From NCBI RefSeq assembly GCF_032854445.1, contig NC_088306.1:24399764-24463763 (forward strand): a stretch of DNA of 64,000 nt, written 5' to 3'. Both the position numbers and the translations under genes were made by a program. Below the pieces are notes generated by a model. The model made no database searches, was not told where the DNA came from, and saw only the letters and a program-made list of their open reading frames with translations. Below, one piece after another: positions 22,492 to 33,660 of the stretch (position 1 is the stretch's first letter; the number at the start of each line of letters is the position of its first letter). Origin of the DNA: Liolophura sinensis (Eukaryota > Mollusca > Polyplacophora > Chitonida > Chitonidae).

Positions 22492-22534
22492 AGCGTCGAA
22501 ACCGATATTCGTATACCAGACGTCAACCAGTAAG
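22492..22534 (-). mobile_element. Fragment of Penelope-like 3' tail (copy P5)
   Basis: Reverse complement of the tail motif seen at 4.67 kb: GTTGACGTCTGGTATACGAA and the GTTTCGAC(GC) end. Only about 43 bases remain, next to a SINE-2 copy. Confidence 0.6.
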
Positions 22535-22706
22535 GCGTGAGTGAATGAGTGCTTGGGGTTTAACGTCGTACAATTTTTCAGTCATATGACGACGAAGGAA
22601 TCATTAGGGCGCATGTACGTGTAATGTGCCTCCTTGTTGCAGGACGGATTTCCACCGCTCTTTTATTTAGTGCTGCTTCACTGAGACGACTTACCGAAGG
22701 CAAGTA
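22535..22706 (-). repeat. SINE-2 fragment
   Basis: A second tRNA-headed SINE family, called SINE-2 here, in reverse orientation. Blocks include GGGGTTTAACGTCGTAC, CATATGACGACGAAGGAATC and AATGTGCCTCCTTGTTGCAG. The head half is missing. Confidence 0.8.
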
Positions 22707-22790
22707 TTTGGCCTTTTTAACCAGCAGATGTGTTCATCATGGATTTTGATCATGTTTATGAATTATGGTTTCAATACATTTACAAATATT

Positions 22791-22995
22791 ATATTTATTT
22801 ATCTATTTCATTGGTGTTTTATGCCGTACTCAAGAATATTTAACTTATACTATGGCGGCCAGAATTACGGTGGGAGGAAATCGGGCAGAGACCGTTGAAA
22901 CCCACGACCATCCGCAAGTTGCTTGCAGACCTTTCCCACGTACGGCCGGAGAGGGAGCCACGGACCAACCAACGGAGCCAGGGAGGCCCCCTATA
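22791..22995 (-). repeat. SINE-1 copy
   Basis: Reverse-oriented SINE-1 with an ATTT-rich tail, TTGGTGTTTTATGCCGTACT, AAACCCACGACCATCCGCAA and CCACGTACGGCCGGAGAGG. It has an internal deletion before the head, which ends GGAGGCCCC. Confidence 0.85.
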
Positions 22996-23129
22996 AAATT
23001 ATAATAATTTAGGTTAAGTGCATATATTTGGATATAAACAACAAATTTACATTTATTACAAAAACATTTTGAATTAACCTTGGCTCCTAAAAGAAAAAAA
23101 AATGGGACAAAAATTAAAGAACGTTTTTG

Positions 23130-23280
23130 CAACGGTGCAATAACACAGGAGCCTTCCAGCATCGCGGTAGCTGTGAGTTCAAGTCCAGATAATGCCTTCC
23201 TCTCCAGCCGTACGAGGGAAGGTCTGCCGGTAACCCCGGGTTCTGCATGGTGTTCTCACAACATTATGCTTGCACCATTT
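23130..23280 (+). repeat. SINE-1 remnant (head-proximal half)
   Basis: Includes CACAGGAGCCTTCCAGCATC, GTGAGTTCAAGTCCAG and AAGGTCTGCCGGTAACC, matching the head half of SINE-1. The 3' body is decayed. Confidence 0.65.
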
Positions 23281-23996
23281 TGGCATCATGTTTATGTTTT
23301 CTTCTCCTTTCTAGTAATACCGAATTGATATCACTTAAGTTTGCAGGAATAATAAACACCACATTGTCGCAATTAATATAAAGATAACCACTCAGACAGC
23401 ATCTGAACATCATATCTCACTATTTTCGAATCACATGGCTCCGTTGCTAGAGTGTGCTTGGCTGTTTTCCTCCAAAATAGTCGCTTACAGTTCCTCCAGT
23501 TCATAGTTGAAACACAACGCTCACAGAGAAGTTGTCAGACTGGTGTGATGATGTTTCTAACGAAATATTCCACCAGTTATTTTTTCACTTTCGTTGCCCA
23601 GTGCGGCCATCTTGATTCGATAATGGTGGTTAGCGATGTTTGGCTTGCTGTCCATGTGTCCATGTCGTTTTATCTACGATTCACTGGGTGAATTTATGAA
23701 TTTATAATGTCTGCAGGGTCAAAGGAAACATGTTTTAGCAACGTACAGATGCCATACCCTGGGGAAAGTTCCAGGTTCATTAATGAAAGAGTAGAGATCT
23801 GTATTTCAGATAGCTAATCGAAGAGAAAAGAAACAGATCTCAAACATACCACCAGAAGTAATGTCATGCACCTACATGTAACAACGGATAACCAGCGTTT
23901 TATCCCAGTGGAATTAATTAACACCTTATGGGACTCCCCAGTCTAGCTGTGCTGATTAGTATATATCAACAAATGTAAGTCTTAAAAGTGGTACTT
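23281..23996. other. No gene recognised
   Basis: A 79-codon plus-strand frame at 23452-23691 shows no motif. Confidence 0.4.
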
Positions 23997-24240
23997 ATTT
24001 CTGCTTCGCTTGGCGCCCAGGAGAGACATTAGAGCAAGGATGCAAGACTGTTTGGCACGGTGTCAGTATAATGTCAGTACACATGACTACCTGGGGTGTC
24101 ATGTATGATGCATGATTCTTCAGTGGCGGCATAGACTCGCCCTGTCACAAGAAGACGTATATGTATACACATCTAATGACTGCTCGTCGTCATCTTAAGA
24201 CTGAAAAATTGTTAAGTACGACGTTAAACCCAAAGCATAC
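23997..24240 (+). repeat. SINE-2 variant (subfamily b)
   Basis: It shares with SINE-2 the start block TCGCTTGGCG, GTGTCAGTATAATG, and the end block GAAAAATTGTTAAGTACGAC followed by GTTAAACCC. The central region is different (GTCATGTATGATGCATGATT). I treat it as a related SINE subfamily with a shared 3' end. Confidence 0.65.
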
Positions 24241-24917
24241 AAACTTATAAATACACTGGTAAGTCATGCCCACTTCGTGTTACATACATGTAGCCGTGTA
24301 AACAAAGTCCCTGTCTTTAAAAACGTCAGTCTTCGGAGATAAAGCATCGTCTGAGGTTTAAATGGCCTCCATCTTGAACTATGGAAGGCACCTTACACCA
24401 TCATTATACAAACTCGGCCGATACTGTTATGTCAGTACGGCACACATGTTGTTTTTAGGGTTAAAGATATCTTGTCTTAGCGGACTCTAGGTTGCCAGGA
24501 AGGAAGTCTCCCTTTTCCTGGTCTCAGACTTCCTATACCCGGACAAACACTGAGATTTACTCTGAGCAGCTATCGTAAATCAGCTTAGGTCCACTTTGTA
24601 AGTATTCTCCAACTGGTGATCGACCGAATTCCGCTAAATGCAATTCACCCAAATCCTCTTTACCACCTTATCGAGATTACCCGAAACTTGACCCTACTCT
24701 GACCTTGACCTTAATATGAATACAAAAGATATTGACATGAGCAGAATGGCGGATTGTCCTACTTAAGTAAAAAAAAAGTGATGTATACGTATTTTGCATA
24801 CCGGTATACATTGCCACTTACAAAGCAACACAATAGTTCGTTACCAAAATGTCAAGTGCAAGTCGAATTCTTATTTTTCGTTATTATTATTTTATTTGAC
24901 CCTTCAATTTCCGTATG
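24241..24917. other. No gene recognised
   Basis: Unique-looking DNA without open frames of note. Confidence 0.4.
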
Positions 24918-25032
24918 ATCTTGGGTTTCCCGATTTCCACCCACCATAACGCTGGCCACTGTCGTCTAAGTGAAATATTCTTAAGTGCGCCCTAAAACGT
25001 CAATCAAATAAACATTAAATAAATAAATAAAT
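24918..25032 (+). repeat. SINE-1 fragment
   Basis: The 3' portion only: TTTCCACCCACCATAACGCT, AAGTGAAATATTCTTAAG, then a TAAATAAA tail. Confidence 0.8.
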
Positions 25033-25061
25033 TGTTTGACCCTTTTCCTCCCCTTCGGAGA

Positions 25062-25180
25062 CAACTTCTGTGGCCTAGTGGCTAGAGCATCCGCCTCGAA
25101 GTCGGTAGATCCAGGATCAAACCCGTGTCCGGTCATACCAAAAACTTAACACTTAACGGTTACTTGTACTGTAACCGCCG
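25062..25180 (+). repeat. tRNA-like SINE head
   Basis: TGGCCTAGTGGCTAGAGCAT fits a Pol III A box exactly and GGATCAAACCC is a weak B box, about 45 bases apart. The T-arm and acceptor do not fold, so it is not a tRNA gene. Probably a third SINE type. Confidence 0.5.
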
Positions 25181-26035
25181 TTACAGAAAGTATTATTCTC
25201 CTAAAGATTTGTGTATTATCTAAATTTTACGTTTTAAGAAATTTGTTTTCATGGATAGCTTCTTCAGCAACATAGGTTTAGATTTTTACGTTACCACGCA
25301 CCGAAGTACAAACGAAGGCGGCAAACTCCGTCCACCTTTGTCTTTGTGCTTTGTACTCATAATTTCGGACGTGTGGCAACCCACAGTGTGAGTAACATTA
25401 TTTCTTAGGACTCTTATGCTCATCCTGCCTTTTAGATTGAACACTGACAGACTGGAATTTGTCGTCAATTGCTCGTAGTTCATAGCCGTGTCATTTCACA
25501 GATTCACCACGCGGTAGCCGAACTACGATATTATTCGAACTAGAATAATTAGAACTAGAGCACGTGTGGCACGTAAATATGTATAATAAAAATGGTAAAA
25601 GGAAGTAGTGAAAAACTACCTTGTAAAACCTAAAGTACACAGTCTAAGTGTAAACTCTGCTCCACATAGGTGTATTGATACATACATGAGTAATGTGGCT
25701 GTACGTATTTTCACTGTGACGTGTTTAATGTAGCTCGTTTATTAAAGCAGGGATGTAACCCGAGGTCTCATATGATACAAGGTATTTGTGGATGATACCT
25801 AATGTAAACAACCATACTGGCTGACAATCATGTTCTTCTGTTACTGATAAACCATTGCTTTTCTTTCTTTTCTGCAGACTTCTATCCTTCCATTCTCCAC
25901 GCAACTGTGGATTGTGCAGTCATTAAACTGTCAATGGAATATGATGACCTGTCGTTGGTTTAGTTTTTGGGGAGTGCAGGTCAACGTAGTGCAATTCTCA
26001 CTCTTTGTGGGAAGAGGTATGATATTATGTGTTGC
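25181..26035. other. No gene recognised
   Basis: No supported coding or repeat feature. Confidence 0.4.
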
Positions 26036-26107
26036 TCCCTCGCTTGGCTTTCAGCACAGAGGCAAGAGCAAGGAAACAGGACTTGTTGGTTCGGTGTCAG
26101 TATAATG
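26036..26107 (+). repeat. SINE-2b fragment
   Basis: Matches the first part of the 24.0 kb element: CCTCGCTTGGC, AGAGCAAGGA and GGTGTCAGTATAATGT. Confidence 0.55.
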
Positions 26108-27290
26108 TGACACTTTCATCCCCCCCTCCCCCATTTCTCCAGCACGAAAGAAGTCTATCTATTTTCAAATTCAAATCTAATTTTAATTTCATAACAACTG
26201 TAAAGAAGACAAGTGTCAGCATCCTTGAATACTCGGTCTCTTCTTCTACCACATACATATTGCACATCGTCCTATTATTCTAGTCTACTTACTTGGAACA
26301 GGCAGAAGTATACAGCCACACATATAGCTTAACATGCCTCTGGCATTGTAAACATCCGTCCTGCTACAAGGAGGCACATTTAACGATGTCCTCCCACGGC
26401 AAACTTTGTTCTTTCGCAACGCTAGCTGCCTTTGACTAATGAAATCGCGCAGGTGTATGTAAAATAACTGCCCAGTATTTTTAGTGTCATATGTCCTTTT
26501 TCGGCCAGTGGATGTTTTACCGTGTACATTTCTCGCTTTTATCACAACTGTTACGTTAACGCATGGGTGACGGAAATCGGGAAAGACCCATTGGGAAAGC
26601 CACCACAAATAGTTACAAACCTGGCAACCGTCCAGACAATATGGTCGACAATGATTCAGCAAGAGCTGGATTTGAACACGAGCCACAGTTTTGCTGAAAG
26701 GTTTGTCATTTCCCAGCAAATTTCCCAGCAAGATTCGTCAATGGAGGGTCCCGGAACCACGGAGAGGGAATTAATTAATGTTGTGCTATACTTCATGCCA
26801 CTTCGCGATAAGAACAATTACGCGGATGTTTGTCATAGCGATCATAGCGATCATAGCGGATTGTAAACTCTGATAAGCAGAGACAAAGCGAAGGAACGGC
26901 GTCCTCTGTTGATCAGTACCTGATAACCCGCAAAATATTACACCACAATGTGATAACACAGGTTGACATCAGCTTACGCTGTACGTTGCCCTTACGATAA
27001 ACTATTATAACCTGCTAACATCTATGGTAGAATATACACACAGTCTTCAACATCTCATAGTAATGGACAAAGGCTTGAGTGGAAATTTAGTTTACATTGT
27101 ACCGATGAACCTTTGCCTGTGACCTGTGACATTTGTTCCGTTTACCCCGGCTAATTTGCATGTAAATGACCGAGATAATATTTCATTCACAGCATTAGTA
27201 ATGAGAACTCCATACATACATTTATATCTATAACTTAGAGGCATACATAGCTGGAGAGACAATCCCATTGCCAGAAAAACGGTCAACAAG
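26108..27290. other. Upstream region of the Frizzled-domain gene
   Basis: A 148-codon minus-strand frame (26285-26731) and an overlapping plus-strand frame have no recognisable domain. No TATA box is evident near the start codon, and the promoter cannot be placed from sequence alone. Confidence 0.35.
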
Positions 27291-27714
27291 ATGGATGCTA
27301 AATACTGGGGCCTCGTGATATTTTACACCACGGCCGTGGCTGCAATCACCAGTAAAGAGCTAAGACAATGCGAGAAAATAACGGAAGCGATGTGTACCGA
27401 AAACCTGCCATATAACATGACTGCCTATCCGAACATGCTTGGTTATCCAACTCAGATAAACAGCGGTATGAATCGCGGAGTTCTTTACCGTCTGTTGCAG
27501 CACGGTTGCAGCGCACATCTACGACATTTTGCATGTTTAGTTTACGTTCCTCCTTGTTCTGGAATGAGAGCATGCAGAAGCCTTTGCAAAAAAGTGCGAG
27601 ACGACTGTGCGCCTGCGCTGGAAAAATTCGGTAATGACTGGTTTGACGATTTTCGCTGTGATGTGAGATTTCCGACCGACCATTGTGTGATGGAAAACGG
27701 CTTAATTAAGGAAG
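27291..27714 (+). CDS. Frizzled-domain protein, exon 1 (signal peptide and CRD 1)
   Basis: The exon starts at an ATG in good context (AACAAGATGG). It encodes a hydrophobic signal peptide (residues about 5-19) followed by a Frizzled-type cysteine-rich domain. Ten cysteines are present (27, 35, 73, 82, 89, 95, 99, 106, 123, 132), the number of the Fz fold. Family hallmarks are YNMTAYPN near 41-48 and C..LCKKVRDDC near 95-106. The frame runs on past 27714, but GAAG/GTGAGT is a strong 5' splice site directly after the domain, so I end the exon there. It ends with one base of a split codon (phase 1). The protein is likely secreted or membrane-anchored. CRDs of this type bind Wnt or related lipidated ligands, but that role is inferred. 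Confidence 0.85.
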
Positions 27715-28904
27715 GTGAGTGTAGAAAAACAGAAATTTTGCTTCCGTCGATTAAATCAGTTAGCAATGTAATGCATATTGTAGTTTGGCAATTAACCAAA
27801 AAGTTAAAAGAAGCAGTTAAGTAAAGTTAAGTATAATGTGCAATATCGAATTTTTAAAATACCGCTATAAAATACTTCTAGCGATAATATTTGATCTGAT
27901 TTTCTCCGCTGCAAATCAGTAAAAGTTACATCTTGCAACATTTCTCACATTTTGGCCAATAGCCTTTCCCGGGCGTAGAATCTCAGTACCATTGTGTACA
28001 TGGCCTTGATATAGCCCGAAAATCATAGTTCTGATTTGTTATTTTGTTAAACCATACATCAAAAAGTTTATTTTGCCTTAGCATTATGTCCAGGGTGGTG
28101 TGTGATTTGTCGTTGGGATCACACAGTCTAGTATAGGCAGGGCTTGCGAGACAGACAGCAAGAACTTATGTAATAAAATTACCTGTTTTATCTGTTTGAC
28201 CTCTTTTACTTGTTGTTTCGGGACCGATAGATCCAGGATCAATCCTTGATCGAGTCACACCTAAGATTTTAAAAGAGGAAGTTGTAACTTCCTCGCTTGG
28301 CGTTCAGAATGGAGGGGATAGTGCAACGACTGGTTGACCCGTATCAGTATAATGGCTCGGGCGGGACGGCTTACTTGCCTTCGGTAAGTCGTCTCAGTGA
28401 AGCAGCACTAAATAAAGAGCAGTGGAAATCCGTCCTACAACAAGGAGGCACATTACACGTACATGCACCCTAAGGATTCCTTCGTCGTCATATGACTAAA
28501 AAATTGTAGAGTACGACGTTAAACCCCAAGCACTCACTCACTCACTCTTTTACTTGTTCGAAGTCTACAGTTGTACAGTTATAGGCTACTCTATAATAAA
28601 TGATGTATGCGCGAATGTTAGCAAGTGTTCAGATCACAGGGCTATACTGACGTCACATTATTCCAACATTAATATGCCATACGAGACAGCTAATGCGATC
28701 AAGTGTATACCGTGGTGCATTACTGAAGTGTCTTGAGTTCGGGTCGTGGCCAACTATTATTTGTATGTCACAAGATGAAAGTTCGTCAGCAACTGGCCAA
28801 ATGTCGTTGGTTTACACCTGGCACTCCGGATTTCGTCTACAGATAACAATGACCACAGTTATACTTTTACTATTATTTGCGAGTTTTTGTTTGCAACCTT
28901 TCAG
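27715..28904 (+). other. Intron of the Frizzled-domain gene
   Basis: It begins GTGAGT and ends TTTGCAACCTTTCAG. It contains a SINE-2 insertion at 28215-28544. I see no further Frizzled exon inside it. Confidence 0.7.
28215..28544 (+). repeat. SINE-2 copy in the intron
   Basis: 5'-truncated SINE-2: GATAGATCCAGGATCAATCC (B-box side of the head), GAGTCACACCTAAGA, TTCCTCGCTTGGCGTTCAG, GACCCGTATCAGTATAATGG, and a CACT-rich tail. It has a perfect 14-bp target-site duplication CTCTTTTACTTGTT (28201-28214 and 28545-28558), so the insertion is fairly young. Confidence 0.9.
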
Positions 28905-29243
28905 AGTGTGAGCCGATGAAAGTCCCGATGTGCCAAGGACTACACTACAATAGAACGCAGTTCCCTAACATTTTTCTTCATCGGTCCCAAGAGGAAGCCA
29001 GAATCGCCTTGGAAATGTACGAGCCTCTCTACACCATGTGTAGACCTACTGATAGAGAAAAACTTCGACTTTTCCTCTGTTCTGTCTATGTTCAGAGTTG
29101 CTCTCTTCCCATGCCGTGTCGGAGTCTGTGTAATGAAGCTCAAGATAGCTGTTCTCAAGTTCCGTTTGTTTTTCCCGCAAGACTGGCCTGCTCAAATTTC
29201 CCTGATATCGACTGCATGGATGATAAAGGGGAGATAATCACAG
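28905..29243 (+). CDS. Frizzled-domain protein, exon 2 (CRD 2)
   Basis: Bounded by a 3' splice site (TTGCAACCTTTCAG/AG) and a 5' splice site (ACAG/GTGAGT). It starts with two bases that complete the split codon of exon 1, and the join gives Glu. The 339-base exon encodes a second complete Frizzled-type domain with ten cysteines. Recognisable parts are CEPMKVPMC, HYNRTQFPN, LFLCSVYVQSC and PCRSLCNEAQDSC. It ends in phase 1 again, so it is a symmetrical 1-1 exon. At least one more exon must follow, but I could not identify it in the window. Two adjacent CRDs in one chain is not the Frizzled receptor layout, so this is another CRD protein. Confidence 0.85.
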
Positions 29244-29420
29244 GTGAGTGTTCAGGCTTAGTCCTAGACTGACGTACATGTACATTAAAAGTGGTTAAAT
29301 CATTACTTAGTCCGGTAAATTTGGCTATGGTTTTTCTGAGATTGTTTTCCGGTTTCTTGACTCCGGGGTTTTAACAGTATCTAAGTAACATTCCTTCAAA
29401 TTCAGCTGTTCGTGGGAGCG
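29244..29420. other. Intron start, no feature
   Basis: Follows the exon 2 splice donor. Nothing else seen. Confidence 0.4.
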
Positions 29421-29470
29421 GTTCCTGGCCAAGTGGTTAAAGATGCTTGCTTTCTGTTCGATGGGGTACA
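29421..29470 (+). repeat. tRNA-like SINE head remnant
   Basis: TGGCCAAGTGGTTAAAGATG fits a Pol III A box, but there is no convincing B box or cloverleaf. Likely a decayed SINE head. Confidence 0.4.
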
Positions 29471-29609
29471 CTCTGTGCTTGTTTAATACAGATATTACAG
29501 GCATAGGAAACACTAACGCGAAGTATATCAGATGAACGCCCATTAATAACTGTCCACACAAATAGTTTTTGTTTATTTTTGTACATTTAATCTTTTCAAT
29601 CCTCAAAAA

Positions 29610-29955
29610 TCGGCCCCGAAAGCTCAATTGGTAGAGCCTCCGCTCTACCAATTGATCCAGGGTTAATGCTTGATCGAGTCACACTTAAGACCTTAAAAGA
29701 GGAAGTTATAACTTCCTCGCTTGGCGTTTAGCGTTAAGGGAGAGTGCAACGAATGGTTAACCCGTATGATTATAATGGCTCGAGTGAGGCGGCTTACTTT
29801 CATTGGGAAGGTCGTCTCAGTGAAACGGCACCAGAAAAAGAGCTGTAGAAATTCGTCCTGCAAAAAGGAGGCACATCTCATGCATTCAAGTATTCATTCG
29901 TCGTTATATGACTGAAAAATTGTTAAGTACAATGTTAAACCTGAAGCACTCACTC
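29610..29955 (+). repeat. SINE-2, near full length
   Basis: The tRNA-like head CGGCCCCGAAAGCTCAATTG and GTAGAGCCTC leads into AGAGGAAGTTATAACTTCCT, GACCCGTATGATTATAATGG and GACTGAAAAATTGTTAAGTA. Diverged from the 36.2 kb copy by many substitutions. Confidence 0.85.
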
Positions 29956-30660
29956 AATCGAGAAAAAACGCATTTGGGACTTCTACAATGAACTTTTCTG
30001 ACCATACTGGGACTAGTGACGTCACATCGTGTTTTTGCCACTTAACACACATTCACCGCTTGAACTCGTCGTTCTCAATGCATATCAATATACCTCTATG
30101 AATGTATTCGCTGAATGGAAAGTGCAACGAACTAAATAAAGGAAAAAATGTGGATGTGACCTCAGTGATATCACCATAGAATCTGATGTTTTGAATCCGT
30201 TGGAAAATCATAAAAAAATCAATCGGATTATTTTCCTAGACACTGTTTGATGGTCTTTCCTCTGATATATTCTTCATTTTAGTGTTTTCTTTGCCTTTGA
30301 ACTTGAACATAGAGTTTTGCTGATTACCCCTCCCTCACTGGCTGAGGAGCCATTATGTTCCAAAACGCTTGGGTGACCACTCGTCTTTCACCAAATCGGA
30401 GTATGATGTTCATAGCTGTACATGACTTGTGAGAAAGTCTTACAGTAACATGCCAAACATTTACCCTCATTATATATCAAAATAAACAGTCTTTTTGAAA
30501 TCGATATCTATTTAGTTGGTGTTTACCGCCGCTCTAAAACACATTCCGCATTTGAGCAAAAGACATTAGCGCGCGAACTAAAAACAACTGCATAAACATG
30601 TCATTGTTATCGAGAGCGCATTTCGCGGCGTTATTGTGCCCGGTTTCTCTACTTCCTCCA
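29956..30660. other. No gene; faint SINE-1 remnant
   Basis: A diverged SINE-1 3' end is visible at about 30510-30555 (TAGTTGGTGTTTACCGCCGC). Nothing else is supported. Confidence 0.4.
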
Positions 30661-30664
30661 TATC

Positions 30665-31160
30665 AACCAACAACGTGACGAGGTGAGTAGAGTTTCCGTA
30701 CCTAATCGTTGTTTTTCTAAATAGGTGGAAAATGATTCGCTTAACAGGTAGTTTGTTTGTTCTGAATCCATTAGTACAATACCTATGTGATCTTTTCCCT
30801 ACTTCTTTGCAGTGAAATGTACATTTGTCACCTATTTCCTCTTTGCAATGTAATACCAGTTTGTACATTTGTGACATTTGCTACTATTTAAGCATTTACA
30901 TGAACAGTTCGAATAAAACGTGACAAGGTGAGTTGAGTTTCCTTATCTAATCGTTTTTCTAGTTAGTTAAAATGTTTTGCTTTTCGTATCTTTGCAATGT
31001 AATATCGGTTCGTACAATTGTGACATTCTTCATCTTTGTAAAGTAATATGTTTTTACATCTATCACCTTTTTCCTCTTTGCACTGTAATATCCGCCTGTA
31101 CATTTGTGAAATTTCCAGTTTGCTACAATTTAGGCATTTACATGAATGGTTGGAACAAAA
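30665..31160 (+). repeat. Diverged tandem duplication, period about 245 bp
   Basis: The segment starting ACGTGACGAGGTGAGT near 30672 recurs as ACGTGACAAGGTGAGT near 30917, followed in both by TTTCC(G/T)(T/A)...CTAATCGTT. Blocks like TTTGCAATGTAATA and GTACATTTGTGA recur two or three times. Confidence 0.6.
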
Positions 31161-31189
31161 CGATAATTGGGGAGGCCGTTTCTCACAGG

Positions 31190-31256
31190 TAACATTTGAC
31201 CATTTGCCAACTATCGCACTCCCATCACGACTCTGGGGTTTTAGTGTCTATGAGGT
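31190..31256 (-). repeat. Dispersed repeat R1, inverted fragment
   Basis: TTTGACCATTTGCCAACTAT and the following bases match the reverse complement of 1490-1555. Confidence 0.5.
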
Positions 31257-31425
31257 AAGTCTTTATATCTTATATTCTGATACGTCCGCGATATGCATGT
31301 AGCAGCTTAATAACCATATGGAAAGAACTACTATCTAGCATGGCATCACACTGTTCTCTCAGTGTTCTTCCACTAACTAGAATTAGTTTATATGTCAGAT
31401 AAAATAGTGCGCATCAATGCGCCGA

Positions 31426-31680
31426 AACAGACATTCGTATGCCAGCCGTCAACCAGTAAGGACGTTTCTGGTCAATAATCGCAAGGCCAATTCCAAATAA
31501 CACAAACCACCAAAGAAATAAGAAAGTATATAAAGTAGGACAGTTTTCAATGATGTTGGAAAGCCGCAAGGTATGTTCTAGGCGTGAAATGAGTATTTAA
31601 ACCTTATAGCCTACCATGCCAGAATATCAGTTGCCGACAACAGTTGATATCTGTTACAGGAAAATGTTCCCATGAAGTGA
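31426..31680 (-). mobile_element. Penelope-like 3' tail (copy P4)
   Basis: Its reverse complement aligns with 4430-4700: TATTCTGGCATGGTA, GCCTAGAACATAC, TATATACTTTCT, TTTGGTGGTTTGTGT, GTTGACGGCTGGCATACGAA and TGTCTGTTTCGGC. Non-coding tail only. Confidence 0.75.
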
Positions 31681-31695
31681 CATATTCGAAATAGT

Positions 31696-31696
31696 A

Positions 31697-31783
<87 letters not shown>
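31696..31783. repeat. (TA)n microsatellite
   Basis: About 85 bases of almost pure TA repeat, adjoining the Penelope-like tail. Confidence 0.97.
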
Positions 31784-31786
<3 letters not shown>

Positions 31787-31984
31787 TTATTATAAACAGT
31801 GTAACAAAAGTAAGATCAGATAAACATTACAGCCATTAATTTAGTTTGTGTATATCCAACAAATGGGTCAACTGAAAGGAAAGAATTTACAAATTATTAC
31901 TGCCTGGTTCTTGTAGAGGAGATTAATATCACAACAACAAATGCCGCGACATCAACGTATACCATAACGACCTATACTCTGGAG

Positions 31985-33490
31985 GAACTATTTTAAAAAA
32001 CGAGTCCTTTCTCAAACAGAGCAGTATATCCGTACTTTCCCGTCACACCGACATACCACAACGTTACTGGATTCCAAACATGTACAACCTGTGCCACCAA
32101 ACTTGTGTATACGCTTTTAAGGAAGGTTCTGCAAGAAGTACAGTCATTTTGGAATAAGTACTCCTGTGAAAGTGTAAAATATACAGGCGTTAACAGTATG
32201 TGGATACTTAAGGATTCTAAACGTCTCGCCGAGGAACTACACGCTCTAATAAACGTACCGTATCAGAACATATCTACATGTATTTGAGATTTTTCTACTC
32301 TCTATACTACAATTCCTCACAGGGATTTAACTTATATAATTTCCTGACTAATTGTTTCGGTGTTTCATAAAACCGGTCACCTCTATATTAACATGCCACT
32401 AAGCCTTCTTCAGTTCGACTACATACATAGGTTGCCATTCGAGGTATGTTTCGATTTTCATCCAGTTGCTTGAATTTCTCTTTAATAACACCTAGGTAAA
32501 ATTCGGGAAAACCATATATCAAGATTGTATAGGTATTCCGATGGTTACAGATTGTGCCCCCTTTTGGTCGACCTATACCTGTTCTCATATGAATACGACT
32601 ATATGCAGAACCTACAAAGGAATAATATTCACCAGGTCCGATCTTTCTCGTTCACTGAGAGATATATTGATGATCTGATACCATTAAACAATGGAAGTAC
32701 AGCAAACGATGTTTACATATCTTTGCTGGATTTACAGGAAACCACAGAATCTTCAGATAGTACATGTTATCTGGAATATGTTTGTTCAAAGACCTAACCG
32801 GTTTCCTCTGTCGCAGACGTTGCAAGAAGTTTCAATTTTGATTTTGTGAATTATCCTTAATTGAACAGCATTATACAGAAGGGTCCTCTATATGACATGT
32901 AAATGTCTCGCCTTGTAGTATTTCTTAAATCCTGTTGTGTTGTGTGACGATTTCAAGCAACGCCACAGGTTATTACTACCAAATCTAGTGTGTCAAGGTT
33001 ATCCCATCAAACGCCATTCACTTCAAGTTTCTAAAGTTTTACCATGAGGATAATTCTTTTTTAAGTAAATATGGACAGAGCGTCCAGAATCTCAAATGCT
33101 CTGCTCCAGGATTGTGTCTAGTTCAGCTTAACCCCGGGCTAGGGGTGGTATATTCATCGTCATGAATAACATCGTCACTTTGGATATATGAAAAGTTACA
33201 ATCAAAGCGCAAATGAAATACATATTGTGTTATCAACAACTTATATTCTAGCATGGTACACGATTTGAATAATGATTTCTCTCAGTCATCTAGAACTTGC
33301 CTGGCGTCCTTTCAACATCTCTGAAAATTGTTGGCTGCTTCCCTTTGCATGATTCAGCACTTATTTTTACTTGGCATAAGTTCTTACTTATTAGGTGTTG
33401 GGCGTCGATTTGCGATTACTGGCCTGGAACGTCCAACTTGGTTGATATCTGGTATAGGAATGCCTGTATGGACGCATAGTCCCAAGGTTT
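31985..33490 (+). pseudogene. Penelope-like element with broken RT (copy P2)
   Basis: Reverse-transcriptase pieces in order: SMWILKDSKRLAEEL near 32195, DFSTLYTTIPH near 32288-32320 (the catalytic Asp of RT motif A), CPLLVDLYLFSYEYDYMQ near 32550-32605, and RYIDDLIPLNNG near 32660-32697 (the active-site Asp pair). A K/R-rich C-terminal end precedes the non-coding tail shared with P1 and P3. Several stops and frame changes occur, and the conserved G-(I/P)-P-M-G-T-N-C block is mutated. No GIY-YIG endonuclease is seen. The family call rests on the STLYTTIPH, APLLADL and YIDD patterns together. Confidence 0.8.
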
Positions 33491-33497
33491 ATATATT

Positions 33498-33660
33498 TTC
33501 CCTGATGGATGTTGTAAATTCTCCACTTACTTACACGAGGGGCATGCACGCTTTACACGTTTTCAAGTGTAACGATGGAAAAAGACAGGGAAATGGTAAC
33601 ACAATCAAAATTTCGCCAAAAACCATCCCAGATTATTCTGCTGTGTTAAGTGTGGCTATT
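33498..33660 (-). repeat. Stray piece of tRNA-array spacer
   Basis: Its reverse complement matches the array spacer of 48-58 kb: the segment around GATGGATGTTGTAAATTCTC and CACTTACTTACACGAGG, then ACGTTTTCAAGTGTAACGAT and AACACAATCAAAATTT. It follows the Penelope-like tail directly. Diverged, without a tRNA gene. Confidence 0.7.

Noticed and set aside
25062-25135. tRNA gene
   Set aside because: The A box is good, but the anticodon and T arms do not pair and the B box is poor. It fits a SINE head.
26285-26731. 148-residue minus-strand frame upstream of the Frizzled-domain gene
   Set aside because: No recognisable domain or biased codon pattern; an overlapping plus-strand frame of similar length suggests chance.
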